From an uncultured Bacteroidota bacterium (GTDB taxonomy: Bacteria; Bacteroidota; Bacteroidia; B-17B0; Aurantibacillaceae), in contig CAITNS010000079.1 of the NCBI GenBank assembly GCA_903893815.1, positions 1 through 64,000 on the forward strand: a DNA stretch of 64,000 bases, written 5' to 3'. The translations under genes and the position numbers were made by a program. The notes beneath the pieces are model-generated. The model did no database searches and had not been told where the DNA came from. It worked only from the letters and a program-made list of their open reading frames with translations. Below are positions 34,025 to 42,432 of this stretch, in pieces (positions within the stretch are counted from its first letter, which is position 1; the number at the start of each line of letters is the position of its first letter).

Positions 34025-36355
34025 ATGGATAAATCCCTCATAAATCTAAGTCCTGCAGAGCTTGCCGCTAAGTGTATTAATCAAACCAATAAGCCTGTTT
34101 TTTTAACTGGGAAAGCAGGAACCGGAAAAACCACTTTTTTACGTAAAATAATTGAACATACCCATAAAAATACCATTATTGTTGCCCCTACAGGCATTGC
34201 AGCTATTAATGCAGGTGGAGTTACCATTCATTCGCAATTTGGAGTGCCATTTGGTTGTTTTATTCCGGATAGCAGTTATAAAATTGAAAATACAAATACC
34301 AAAATAAACACGCCCTACACCATGGTTAAGCATTTAAATATGCGCGACCAAAAACGAAAATTACTTCAGGAATTAGAGCTACTGATTATTGATGAAGTAA
34401 GTATGTTGAGAGCTGATTTATTAGATACGATTGATTTTGTATTAAAAAGTATTCGTCGTCAACAACATAAACCTTTTGGAGGAGTTCAGGTTTTATTTAT
34501 TGGTGATTTAATGCAATTACCTCCCGTTGTAAAAGAAGAAGAGTGGAACGTTTTACGCAATTATTACAATAGCATTTACTTTTTTGACGCTCAAGTTTTA
34601 AGAAACGAAAAGCCAGTTTACATTGAATTAGATAAAATCTATCGTCAGTCGGATAGTACCTTTATTGACTTGTTGAATAACTTAAGAAATAACAAGGTTA
34701 CACAAGCTAACATTGATTTATTAAACTCCTACTACAAGCCTAATTTTGATGTTACTTCTGCTTTAAATACAATCACCCTAACTACTCACAATAATAAGGC
34801 TGATACATTGAATAGGTCTGCATTACAAGAGTTAAAAGGGAAGTCTTATTTTTTTAGTGCAAACATTGATGGGGAATTTAATGAATATGCTTACCCAGTA
34901 GAAGCTTATTTGGAGCTCAAACTGGGGGCCCAAATTATGTTTATTAAAAATGATGTAAGTGGAAAACAGCAATATTTTAATGGAAAAATTGGAGTTGTTT
35001 CGTCGTTGAGAGATAAAGAAATTGAAATTGATTTTAAGGATGGGACTAAGCCGTTTCTATTAGAACATTATCAATGGAAAAACATTAAATACGAATTGAA
35101 TCCTGTTACTAACGAAATTGATGAAACCGAAATAGGAACTTTTATTCAATATCCTATTAAATTAGCTTGGGCTATTACAGTTCATAAAAGTCAAGGGTTA
35201 ACTTTTGAAAAAGCTATTTTAGATATTAATCGTGCCTTTGCACCAGGACAGGTTTATGTTGCTTTATCACGTTTAAAATCATTAGATGGTTTGGTATTAA
35301 CTTCTCCAATTCAATTTAATGCTATCTCTCAAGATAAAACCTTGGTAGATTATGCAGAGAATAAACCCAAAAATGAAGAAGTAAAGCGGTTAATTGATCA
35401 GGAAACCGTTTTGTTTTTGAAAGGCTATACATTGAAAGCCTACGATTTTGTTTGGTTATATACTTGTCTCAGAAATCATGAGGCGAGTTATAATATGGCC
35501 GAGAATAAATCGAATAAACAAAAGCATCAGGTTTGGGCAAAAGAGTTAATTGAAAAATTTGAACCTTTAAAAGTAAATGCAGATAAATTTAGTAACCAGT
35601 TGATGCAGATTTTTGAAAGTAGGGCAGAGGATTACTTGCAAACTGTAAGTGCTAGACATGTTGCTGCTAAAAATTATTTTTATCCTGTTTTAAAAGAATT
35701 GTCAAAATCTATTTTAGTACATATCGAATTGTTAAAAGAGGAAAAACAAATTAAAACCTATTTAGAAGAATTATTAGAGTTGGAAGGTTTGTTGTATAAG
35801 CATTTACAGCAATTAGATAAAGTATCGACAGTAATTGATAATGTATTGAATAATGTGGAGTTTAATAAACAACAACTAAAATTTAATGCCAATCAAAATG
35901 AACGCTTAGAGCTAGTAAGACAAACGATAGTCATAACTGAGAAAGCTGCATTTGAAGAAAGGGCTTCTAAAAAAGTAACAGGTAGAAAAAGCAAAAAAGT
36001 AACTTCGACAAGCTCAGGTATCGAAACTTCCAAAAAAGTAAAAGCAGCAAAACCAGATACCAAAGAGTTGAGCTTTGCTTTATACAAAGAGGGTAAAACT
36101 ATCTTTGAAATAGCTGAGGCCAGAGGCTTTGCGTTAACTACTATTGAAGGACATTTAGCACATTATGTGAGTTTAGGAATGATTCCGGTTTCTAATTTTG
36201 TAGCTAAAGAAAAATTTAAAGTTATAATGGAAGCTTCTAAAAAAATAGAAAGCGATAATAAGTTAACTCCTTTGAAACTTGAATTAGGTGATGATTATTC
36301 GTATTCCGAAATACGTTTTTCTTTAGCAACCCAAAAACATTTAAATAAAAAGTAG
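34025..36355 (+). CDS. Pif1-type DNA helicase with C-terminal helix-turn-helix
   Basis: This 776-residue superfamily 1 helicase has Walker A GKAGTGKTTFLRK (about residues 29-41), Walker B ELLIIDEVSML, and the late motif WAITVHKSQGLTFEKAILD followed by VYVALSRLKSLDGL. Pif1-like enzymes unwind 5'-to-3' and remove G-quadruplexes or protein blocks. The C-terminal 100 residues contain a helix-turn-helix (KEGKTIFEIAEARGFALTTIEGHLAHYVSLG) of the kind found in RecQ-like proteins. A lysine-rich linker near residues 640-680 carries a short repeat-like insertion. The gene is transcribed alone and ends at a strong terminator. Confidence 0.92.
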   Translation: MDKSLINLSPAELAAKCINQTNKPVFLTGKAGTGKTTFLRKIIEHTHKNTIIVAPTGIAAINAGGVTIHSQFGVPFGCFIPDSSYKIENTNTKINTPYTMVKHLNMRDQKRKLLQELELLIIDEVSMLRADLLDTIDFVLKSIRRQQHKPFGGVQVLFIGDLMQLPPVVKEEEWNVLRNYYNSIYFFDAQVLRNEKPVYIELDKIYRQSDSTFIDLLNNLRNNKVTQANIDLLNSYYKPNFDVTSALNTITLTTHNNKADTLNRSALQELKGKSYFFSANIDGEFNEYAYPVEAYLELKLGAQIMFIKNDVSGKQQYFNGKIGVVSSLRDKEIEIDFKDGTKPFLLEHYQWKNIKYELNPVTNEIDETEIGTFIQYPIKLAWAITVHKSQGLTFEKAILDINRAFAPGQVYVALSRLKSLDGLVLTSPIQFNAISQDKTLVDYAENKPKNEEVKRLIDQETVLFLKGYTLKAYDFVWLYTCLRNHEASYNMAENKSNKQKHQVWAKELIEKFEPLKVNADKFSNQLMQIFESRAEDYLQTVSARHVAAKNYFYPVLKELSKSILVHIELLKEEKQIKTYLEELLELEGLLYKHLQQLDKVSTVIDNVLNNVEFNKQQLKFNANQNERLELVRQTIVITEKAAFEERASKKVTGRKSKKVTSTSSGIETSKKVKAAKPDTKELSFALYKEGKTIFEIAEARGFALTTIEGHLAHYVSLGMIPVSNFVAKEKFKVIMEASKKIESDNKLTPLKLELGDDYSYSEIRFSLATQKHLNKK
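36003..36018 (+). repeat. CTTCGACAAGCTCAGG phrase inside the helicase gene
   Basis: This 16-bp phrase resembles half of the intergenic palindromes common in Bacteroidota. Here it lies in frame in the helicase linker. It is flanked on both sides by the decamer AAAAAAGTAA (ends of 35993-36002 and about 36031-36041). Confidence 0.5.
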
Positions 36356-36365
36356 TAGTTAAATG

Positions 36366-36400
36366 AAAAAAGCCTTCCGTCAGCTGGCGGAAGGCTTTTA
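36366..36400. terminator. Bidirectional terminator between helicase and efp
   Basis: AAAGCCTTCCG and CGGAAGGCTTT form an 11-bp stem with an 8-nt loop, flanked by A- and T-runs. It serves both converging genes. Confidence 0.9.
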
Positions 36401-36416
36401 GTAAATAAATTTGAAT

Positions 36417-36968
36417 TTATTTTACGCGCTCAACGTATTCGTTGGTTTCCGTATTAATTTTTAGTTTGTCACCAATCACAATAAATATTGGAACCTGAAT
36501 TTTAACACCACCAGTCATTTCAGCTATTTTTAATGATTTACCTTTTACACCATCTTCTGTATAAACTACTTCTAGCTCTACATATTGAGGTAATAACCCA
36601 CTTAAAGGCTTGTCATTTTCATCGAAACGAATTTTTAAAATCATTCCTTCTTGTAAAAACTGAATGCTATCTGCAAATAAAATTTTAGGAATATGTAATT
36701 GATCGTATGTTTCTTGATTCATACATACTAAAAAATCTCCTTCTGTAAAAAGGTATTGCATCTCGTACTCATCAACTCTAATTAAATCAATTTTTTCACC
36801 CGAGCGGAAACGAATTTCACTTTGTTTACCAGTTTCCACATTACGGCATTTGCAAGAGTAGATTGCATTTCCTTTTCCTGGAGTAATGTGATCATAATCT
36901 AATACTTGAACTAATTCGTTATTGTATCTTATAAATGCGTTTCTTGATAAATCAGATGTTGTAGCCAT
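36417..36968 (-). CDS. efp: Translation elongation factor P
   Basis: EF-P rescues ribosomes stalled at consecutive prolines. The protein has 183 residues with three beta domains. The loop that enters the ribosomal peptidyl-transferase site is DHITPGKGNA with Lys32, the position modified in many bacteria. The end of the protein matches the family: VQIPIFIVIGDKLKIN-type strand and TNEYVERVK. The region before it (DGVKGKSLKIAEMTGG) is shorter than in most EF-P proteins, which usually carry a GGTKPA-type turn there. No epmA or epmB gene is nearby, so the modification state is unknown. Confidence 0.9.
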   Translation of the reverse strand: MATTSDLSRNAFIRYNNELVQVLDYDHITPGKGNAIYSCKCRNVETGKQSEIRFRSGEKIDLIRVDEYEMQYLFTEGDFLVCMNQETYDQLHIPKILFADSIQFLQEGMILKIRFDENDKPLSGLLPQYVELEVVYTEDGVKGKSLKIAEMTGGVKIQVPIFIVIGDKLKINTETNEYVERVK

Positions 36969-37022
36969 AATGGATTGTTTTTTGAGCCGCCAAGATAGTG
37001 TGTTAGGTTGAGATAGGCAAAA

Positions 37023-37964
37023 TTATTTCAAAACAGCAATCATTTTCTCGGCAATAACCTTACTCATTTTATAATTAGATTCATGAGTCCAGCCAGCGAT
37101 GTGTGGCGTTAAAATAACATTTTCGGCTTTTAATAAATACTGCATCGGTTCGGGTAGGGTAGTGTTGTCAATGTTTTCAAAAGAAATCGATTCGTATTCT
37201 AATACATCTAAACAAGCACCAATAATTTTACCAGTTTTTAAGTGTTTTACTAAATCAGAAGTATTTAAGCATTTGCCACGAGCAGTGTTGATGATATATA
37301 TATTCTTTTTAAACTGAGAGATAAAATTATCATCAATGTAATTGATCGTTTCTTGAGTTAAGGGTAAATGAATACTCACCACATCTGCTTTTTCGTATAT
37401 TTCATATAAAGATGATTCTTTGATGTGTTCGCCAACAATGCCTGTTTTATATTTGTCGTACACTAAAATTTCGCAATCAAAACCCTTCAATTTTTTTGCA
37501 AAAGTATACCCCATATTACCATAACCAATAATTCCAATAGTTCTGCCAGCTATTTCATGTCCACGATTTTCGGCGCGTTTCCAAATGCCATTTCTAACTT
37601 CATGATCACTACGTTTTAAATGATTCATCAGCATTAGCAACATTCCTAATGCATGTTCTCCAACGGCATCTCTATTGCCTTCAGGAGCGCTCACGCAGGT
37701 TATTCCTTTGCTATTGGCATAATTTACATCAATATTTTCCATGCCTGCACCAACGCGACCAATACATTTTAAATTAATAGCTATATCTAAAACCTCTTTA
37801 GTGAATTTGAATTTACTTCTGATAACTGCGCCTTGGTAATTAGGAAGTAATTGAATTAATTCTTCTTTTGATTTGTTCCAAAATAAATCACATTGATAAC
37901 CAGCGTCGATCAAAGTTTCATGTAATACATCGTGATTTGAATCTATACAAAGTATTTTTTTCAT
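37023..37964 (-). CDS. D-2-hydroxyacid dehydrogenase (3-phosphoglycerate dehydrogenase-like)
   Basis: This 313-residue NAD-dependent dehydrogenase has the typical two-domain D-hydroxyacid fold. The substrate-side signs are GRVGAGMENIDVNYA and APEGNRDAVGEHALGMLL. The NAD motif is GIIGYGNMGYTFAKKL, with VYDKYKTG after it. The catalytic Arg is in INTARGKCL, and the Glu and His in the C-terminal part are in LDVLEYE and LTPHIAGWTHES. Serine synthesis via phosphoglycerate is a likely role, because SerA in Bacteroidota often lacks the ACT domain, but other 2-hydroxyacids cannot be excluded. It lies between queE and efp. Confidence 0.88.
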   Translation of the reverse strand: MKKILCIDSNHDVLHETLIDAGYQCDLFWNKSKEELIQLLPNYQGAVIRSKFKFTKEVLDIAINLKCIGRVGAGMENIDVNYANSKGITCVSAPEGNRDAVGEHALGMLLMLMNHLKRSDHEVRNGIWKRAENRGHEIAGRTIGIIGYGNMGYTFAKKLKGFDCEILVYDKYKTGIVGEHIKESSLYEIYEKADVVSIHLPLTQETINYIDDNFISQFKKNIYIINTARGKCLNTSDLVKHLKTGKIIGACLDVLEYESISFENIDNTTLPEPMQYLLKAENVILTPHIAGWTHESNYKMSKVIAEKMIAVLK

Positions 37965-37982
37965 AGTAAAATAAAATGAAAA

Positions 37983-38636
37983 TTAAGGAATATCAATATA
38001 CTTGTGAGTTTGTAATGAAATCATCCAACGAGGATTTTGTTTCACATACTCAACTATTAAAGGCGTTATCTCGTTACGTTTACTCCATTCAGGTTGTAAA
38101 TACAAAAAGCACTCTTTGCCAACTTTCGCGGCTTGTTCCTCTGCCCAAATAAAATCATGTTTATTAAATACAATAATTTTTAATTCGTGAGCAGCAGTAT
38201 AATTTTCTTCTTTAGGTAACATTGTTTTTTTAGGCGATAAACAAATCCAATCCCAATTTCCGCTTAAAGGATAAGCTCCAGAAGTTTCGATATAGGTTTG
38301 GATATTGCGTTGTTTTAAAAGTTCCGTTAAATAAACCAAATTATAAATTAGAGGTTCTCCTCCTGTAACAACTACAGATGGTGTTTTACTTTCTAAGACA
38401 TTTTCTAAAATTTTTTCGGTAGTAGTTAAAGGATGTAAACTAGCGTCCCAACTCTCTTTCACATCACACCAATGGCAACCAACATCACAACCGCCAATTC
38501 TAATAAAATAGGCCGCTTTACCTGTATTAAATCCTTCGCCTTGAATGGTATAAAACTCTTCCATTAAAGGTAATAGTTTACCGTCGTTTAATAAATGTTG
38601 TTGTTCGGGATTTAATCCACTTAGTTTGTAGGACAA
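37983..38636 (-). CDS. queE: 7-carboxy-7-deazaguanine synthase
   Basis: QueE is a radical S-adenosylmethionine enzyme that makes the 7-deazapurine core of queuosine from 6-carboxy-tetrahydropterin. The [4Fe-4S] site is the three-cysteine motif C-x3-C-x2-C in GGCDVGCHWCD. The FYTIQGEGFNTGKAAYFIR segment before it binds substrate and cofactor. VVTGGEPLIYN follows. The length of 217 residues is normal for the family. Other queuosine genes (queC, queD, queF) are not in the window. The gene follows the UDP-sugar trio in the same direction after 93 nt, but a functional link is not evident. Confidence 0.95.
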   Translation of the reverse strand: MSYKLSGLNPEQQHLLNDGKLLPLMEEFYTIQGEGFNTGKAAYFIRIGGCDVGCHWCDVKESWDASLHPLTTTEKILENVLESKTPSVVVTGGEPLIYNLVYLTELLKQRNIQTYIETSGAYPLSGNWDWICLSPKKTMLPKEENYTAAHELKIIVFNKHDFIWAEEQAAKVGKECFLYLQPEWSKRNEITPLIVEYVKQNPRWMISLQTHKYIDIP

Positions 38637-38729
38637 GTTATTTTATTTTTTAATTTTCAAGATAAAATGTGAATAATAAAAAATTTGAGATAGATTACTC
38701 ATAAATCCTGATTCATTTATCTTTAATTA

Positions 38730-40022
38730 TTACAAACTCCAATATGTTAAGCCTTTCATTTTGTTTTTATACATTCCTTTAATATCAACTATCACACCTT
38801 TGGTAGATAAAATTGATTTAAAGAATTTCTCATCTAAAGTTTTATATTCTTGGTGATTAACAGCAACGATAACTCCATCATAACCTTTGGCTAATTTATT
38901 TAAGCCAAAGCCATATTCATGTTTTAGTTCAGCGCTATCAGCATGTGGATCAACAATTTCAACTTTTACACCAAACGATTTTAATTCTTTAACAATATCT
39001 GCTACTTTACTATTTCGAATATCACTTACGTCCTCTTTAAAAGTAGCTCCCATAATTAATACTTTTGATTTGCTGATATTTTTACCAGCAGCAATGATTT
39101 TTTTAACGCAGTTTTTAGCTACATAATAACCCATGCTATCATTTACATAACGTCCGCTATTAATAACACGCGCATGATATCCAAGAGATTCAGCTTTGTA
39201 AGTTAAGTAGTAAGGATCAACTCCAATACAATGTCCGCCAACTAAACCAGGGAAGAATTTCAAAAAATTCCATTTGGTACCAGCAGCTTCTAAAACATCG
39301 TACGTATTAATATTCATTTTATTGAAGATGATAGATAACTCATTCATCAATGCAATGTTTACGTCACGTTGCGTATTTTCAATAATCTTAGCTGCTTCAG
39401 CAACTTTAATGCTTGAAGCACGGTGAGTTCCTGGCTCAACAATAATTTCGTAAGTTTTAGCAATTTCTTCTAAACTTTCTTTATCGCAACCAGAAACAAT
39501 TTTTAAAATTTTAGTAATTGTATGTTCTTTATCACCTGGATTAATTCGCTCTGGAGAATAACCTACTTTAAAATCTTTTATAAATTTAATTCCAGACTCG
39601 CGTTCCAAAACCGGTATACAATCATCTTCTGTACAACCAGGATAAACAGTAGATTCATAAACGACATAATCTCCTTTTTTAAGTACCTTACCAACTGTTG
39701 TTGATGCACCAATTAATGGCTTTAAATCTGGCAAGTTATGTTCATCAATAGGAGTAGGAACTGCTATAATAAAAAACTTTGCTTTCTTTAAATCTTCCAA
39801 TTTATGAGTGAAGGTTATATCAGAATTAGCGAAATCTTTTTTAGTTAATTCGTTACTTGGATCAATGCCTTTGTTCATCATATCAACGCGTTTAGCGTTA
39901 ATATCAAATCCAATTACTTTAACTTTTTTAGCAAAAGCTAATGCAATTGGTAAACCAACATATCCTAATCCGATTACTGCAATTGTAGCTTTTTTATCAA
40001 CTATGTCTTTATAAATTCCCAT
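38730..40022 (-). CDS. UDP-N-acetyl-hexosamine 6-dehydrogenase (WbpA/TviB type)
   Basis: This 430-residue enzyme belongs to the UDP-glucose/GDP-mannose dehydrogenase superfamily. It oxidises C6 of a UDP-N-acetylhexosamine to the uronic acid using NAD twice. The N-terminal NAD motif is GLGYVGLPIALAFAKK, and the catalytic Cys is in VGGHCIGVDPYYLTYKAE. The C-terminal domain has VLIMGATFKEDVSDIRNSKVADIV. It lies 14 nt downstream of the Gfo/Idh/MocA gene and is followed by queE. With its two neighbours it forms a set for a 2,3-diamino uronic acid precursor of a surface polysaccharide. Confidence 0.92.
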   Translation of the reverse strand: MGIYKDIVDKKATIAVIGLGYVGLPIALAFAKKVKVIGFDINAKRVDMMNKGIDPSNELTKKDFANSDITFTHKLEDLKKAKFFIIAVPTPIDEHNLPDLKPLIGASTTVGKVLKKGDYVVYESTVYPGCTEDDCIPVLERESGIKFIKDFKVGYSPERINPGDKEHTITKILKIVSGCDKESLEEIAKTYEIIVEPGTHRASSIKVAEAAKIIENTQRDVNIALMNELSIIFNKMNINTYDVLEAAGTKWNFLKFFPGLVGGHCIGVDPYYLTYKAESLGYHARVINSGRYVNDSMGYYVAKNCVKKIIAAGKNISKSKVLIMGATFKEDVSDIRNSKVADIVKELKSFGVKVEIVDPHADSAELKHEYGFGLNKLAKGYDGVIVAVNHQEYKTLDEKFFKSILSTKGVIVDIKGMYKNKMKGLTYWSL

Positions 40023-40036
40023 AATATTTTATTAAA

Positions 40037-41074
40037 TTAATCTTGTTGTTTTTTCAATACTGATTCAGGACGCAATGCATAAATACGCTCAATAATATCT
40101 ACTACTTTTAAACCTTCTAATGCGTTTGTTGTAATTTTAGTTTTTCCAGTAATGGTATCAACCACATTTTCAATCACATTATGATGGTTATTAGCAGAAC
40201 CTTTATAAGCGCCATAATCATTAGCAGCATTGGTTTCTTCTAAAATCGGCATAGTATAATCTTTAATATTACATATATCTACTTGATCCATATATTGTCC
40301 ACCAACTTTAATACTTCCTTTATTACCAATAATAGTCAATGACGATTCTAAGTTTTTATCCCAAACGGCGGTTGAGTAATTAATACTTCCCATACCACCA
40401 TTAACGAAGTCAAAACTTACAAAACCACTATCTTCAAATGCAGTTGAGTTTTGATGATTGAAATCAGCAAACTTTGCTTGAATATTTTTTATGTCACCAA
40501 ATATCCAATACATGATATCAATCCAATGAGAGAATTGAGTAAACAAGGTTCCACCATCTAAATCTTGAGTGCCTTTCCAGCCACCAGCTTTATAGTAACG
40601 ATCATCACGGTTCCAATAGCAATTTAACTGAACCATGTATACATCACCAATTGTTTTTGATTCAACAACTTGTTTTAACCAAACACTTGGAGGAGAATAG
40701 CGATTTTGCATCACGCAAAAAACGGTTTTGCTATGATCTAAAGCCGTAGAGATTACTTTTTCGCAATCTGCTTTACTTAAAGCCATTGGTTTTTCTACAA
40801 CCACATGTTTATTTAATTCTAAAGCCATTAAAGCATGTGTAGCGTGTAAACCATTTGGTGTACAAACATTAATGACATCAATTTCTGGATGGTTGTTTAA
40901 TAGTTCTTCAGATGTTGAATAGAATTTTTCGGTTAAACTTTCTAATCCTAATCTTTCTTTTGGAGCCACATCACAAACCGCCACTAATTCGCAATTTGAA
41001 TTACGACGGACCATTTCGGCATGGCGTTTGCCAATGTGACCTTGACCAATTACTCCGAATTTTATTTTTGTCAT
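40037..41074 (-). CDS. Gfo/Idh/MocA-family dehydrogenase (WbpB type)
   Basis: This 345-residue NAD(P)-dependent enzyme matches the WbpB type, which oxidises C3 of UDP-GlcNAcA before transamination. The Rossmann motif is GVIGQGHIGKRHAEMVRRN, and EKPMALSKADCEKVI carries the conserved EKP. DLDGGTLFTQFSHWIDIMYW contributes the catalytic Asp and His. It is flanked by a UDP-sugar 6-dehydrogenase and an N-acetyltransferase gene, with 2 nt and 14 nt gaps, which supports this specific role over the wide Gfo/Idh/MocA family. The aminotransferase that would follow it in the pathway is absent here. Confidence 0.88.
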   Translation of the reverse strand: MTKIKFGVIGQGHIGKRHAEMVRRNSNCELVAVCDVAPKERLGLESLTEKFYSTSEELLNNHPEIDVINVCTPNGLHATHALMALELNKHVVVEKPMALSKADCEKVISTALDHSKTVFCVMQNRYSPPSVWLKQVVESKTIGDVYMVQLNCYWNRDDRYYKAGGWKGTQDLDGGTLFTQFSHWIDIMYWIFGDIKNIQAKFADFNHQNSTAFEDSGFVSFDFVNGGMGSINYSTAVWDKNLESSLTIIGNKGSIKVGGQYMDQVDICNIKDYTMPILEETNAANDYGAYKGSANNHHNVIENVVDTITGKTKITTNALEGLKVVDIIERIYALRPESVLKKQQD

Positions 41075-41076
41075 AA

Positions 41077-41655
41077 TTATGAAATTCTTTTTACAATATT
41101 ATTTTCTAATTGATACCTTTGGCCACTTTCTTTACAAGTCGCTTTTCCAGTTGCATCAAATTCTAAACGATGGCCAAATTCACTCATCCATCCAATTTGA
41201 CGAGAGGGGTTACCAACTACTAAAGCATAGGCTGGAACTGTTTTTGTAACCACTGCACCAGCTCCAATAAAAGCATATTCTAAAATATCATGTCCGCAAA
41301 CTATGGTTGCATTGGCTCCAATACTCACACCTTTACCAACATGTGTTTTTGCATATTCTGATTTACGATTCACCGCACTGCGAGGATTGATCACATTTGT
41401 AAAAACCATCGATGGCCCTAAAAAAACATCATCATCACAAGTAACTCCTGTATAAATTGAAACGTTATTTTGAACTTTTACGTTTTTTCCTAAAACAACT
41501 TCTGGAGAAATAACTACGTTTTGCCCAATGTTACAGTTTTCTCCTAATGTGCAATTAGGCATAATATGGCTAAAATGCCAAATTTTAGTGCCTTTTCCAA
41601 TAGTACAACCTTCGTCGATAATTGCAGAAGGGTGAGCAAAATATGATTTTTCCAT
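41077..41655 (-). CDS. N-acetyltransferase of the left-handed beta-helix type (WbpD type)
   Basis: This 192-residue protein is built of hexapeptide repeats ([48 protein letters not shown]), which form a left-handed parallel beta-helix trimer. It resembles WbpD, which acetylates the 3-amino group of the UDP-diamino-uronic acid with acetyl-CoA. The C-terminal cysteine-bearing tail ([13 protein letters not shown]) occurs in relatives. It leads the three-gene set, and its ATG is about 80 nt from the divergent pseudouridine synthase gene. The exact amino-sugar cannot be determined. Confidence 0.88.
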   Translation of the reverse strand: MEKSYFAHPSAIIDEGCTIGKGTKIWHFSHIMPNCTLGENCNIGQNVVISPEVVLGKNVKVQNNVSIYTGVTCDDDVFLGPSMVFTNVINPRSAVNRKSEYAKTHVGKGVSIGANATIVCGHDILEYAFIGAGAVVTKTVPAYALVVGNPSRQIGWMSEFGHRLEFDATGKATCKESGQRYQLENNIVKRIS

Positions 41656-41736
41656 AACTGTTTTAGAACCAACAAACTTAATAAATTATGGGGAATTAGG
41701 GCAATTTTTATGCAGTTTCCCTAAAAAAAGATAACA

Positions 41737-42432
41737 TTGCTGAAAATTAGATTATTTGTGAGTTTTCGATTGAATATAAAATATTATTTAGTGCATAGTT
41801 TAGGCTTTACCAATAAAGAGGCTATTAGAGCCATTGAAAATAGAAAACTCAAAGTCAATGGCGCCATTATTACGGAAAATAGTGAGTTTAATGAAACGTG
41901 GGAGATTTATTACGATGATACATTACTAAAGCCAAACACGCCTTTTACCTACATTGCTTTATATAAACCCAGAGGAATAGAAACTACCAATAATGAAGCC
42001 ATTGCAGATAATTTAACTACGGTTTTTAAGTTTGATAAACATCTAGGTTATGCGGGTAGACTAGACAAAGAATCCGAAGGGTTATTGCTGTTGTCTAATG
42101 ACGGAAAATACATTCAGAGTTTATCAAGTCCTATAAAAGAAAAACAGAAGGAATATATTGTTACTGTTAACAAACACATTTCGGATGAATTTATCCATCA
42201 AATGGGTGCAGGCGTAGATATTATGATTTGTAAAACAAAACCCTGTTTTATTGAAAAATTAAATGAATTTGAATTCAAAATTATTTTAACGGAAGGCAAA
42301 AATCGTCAAATACGCCGAATGTGTAAAGCTTTAGGTTATTTGGTAGCCAAATTAATTAGAGTGAGAATAGATACTATTGAATTAGGAGATTTAAAGCCAG
42401 GCGAATTTAGAGAGTATCATTTAACGAATTAA
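41737..42432 (+). CDS. RsuA/RluB-family pseudouridine synthase
   Basis: This 231-residue enzyme isomerises a uridine of rRNA to pseudouridine. An N-terminal S4-like RNA-binding region (VHSLGFTNKEAIRAIENRKLKVNG) is followed by the catalytic domain. That domain carries YIALYKPRGIETT, the catalytic Asp in GYAGRLDKESEGLLLLSNDG, and the C-terminal EGKNRQIRRMCKALGYLVAKLIRVRI. It is close to RluF/RluB, and which uridine is modified is not clear. The start is uncertain, because no ATG exists near the N terminus: TTG at 41737 or GTG at 41758 are both possible. Its end overlaps the convergent VWA gene by 12 bp. Confidence 0.9.
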   Translation: MLKIRLFVSFRLNIKYYLVHSLGFTNKEAIRAIENRKLKVNGAIITENSEFNETWEIYYDDTLLKPNTPFTYIALYKPRGIETTNNEAIADNLTTVFKFDKHLGYAGRLDKESEGLLLLSNDGKYIQSLSSPIKEKQKEYIVTVNKHISDEFIHQMGAGVDIMICKTKPCFIEKLNEFEFKIILTEGKNRQIRRMCKALGYLVAKLIRVRIDTIELGDLKPGEFREYHLTN

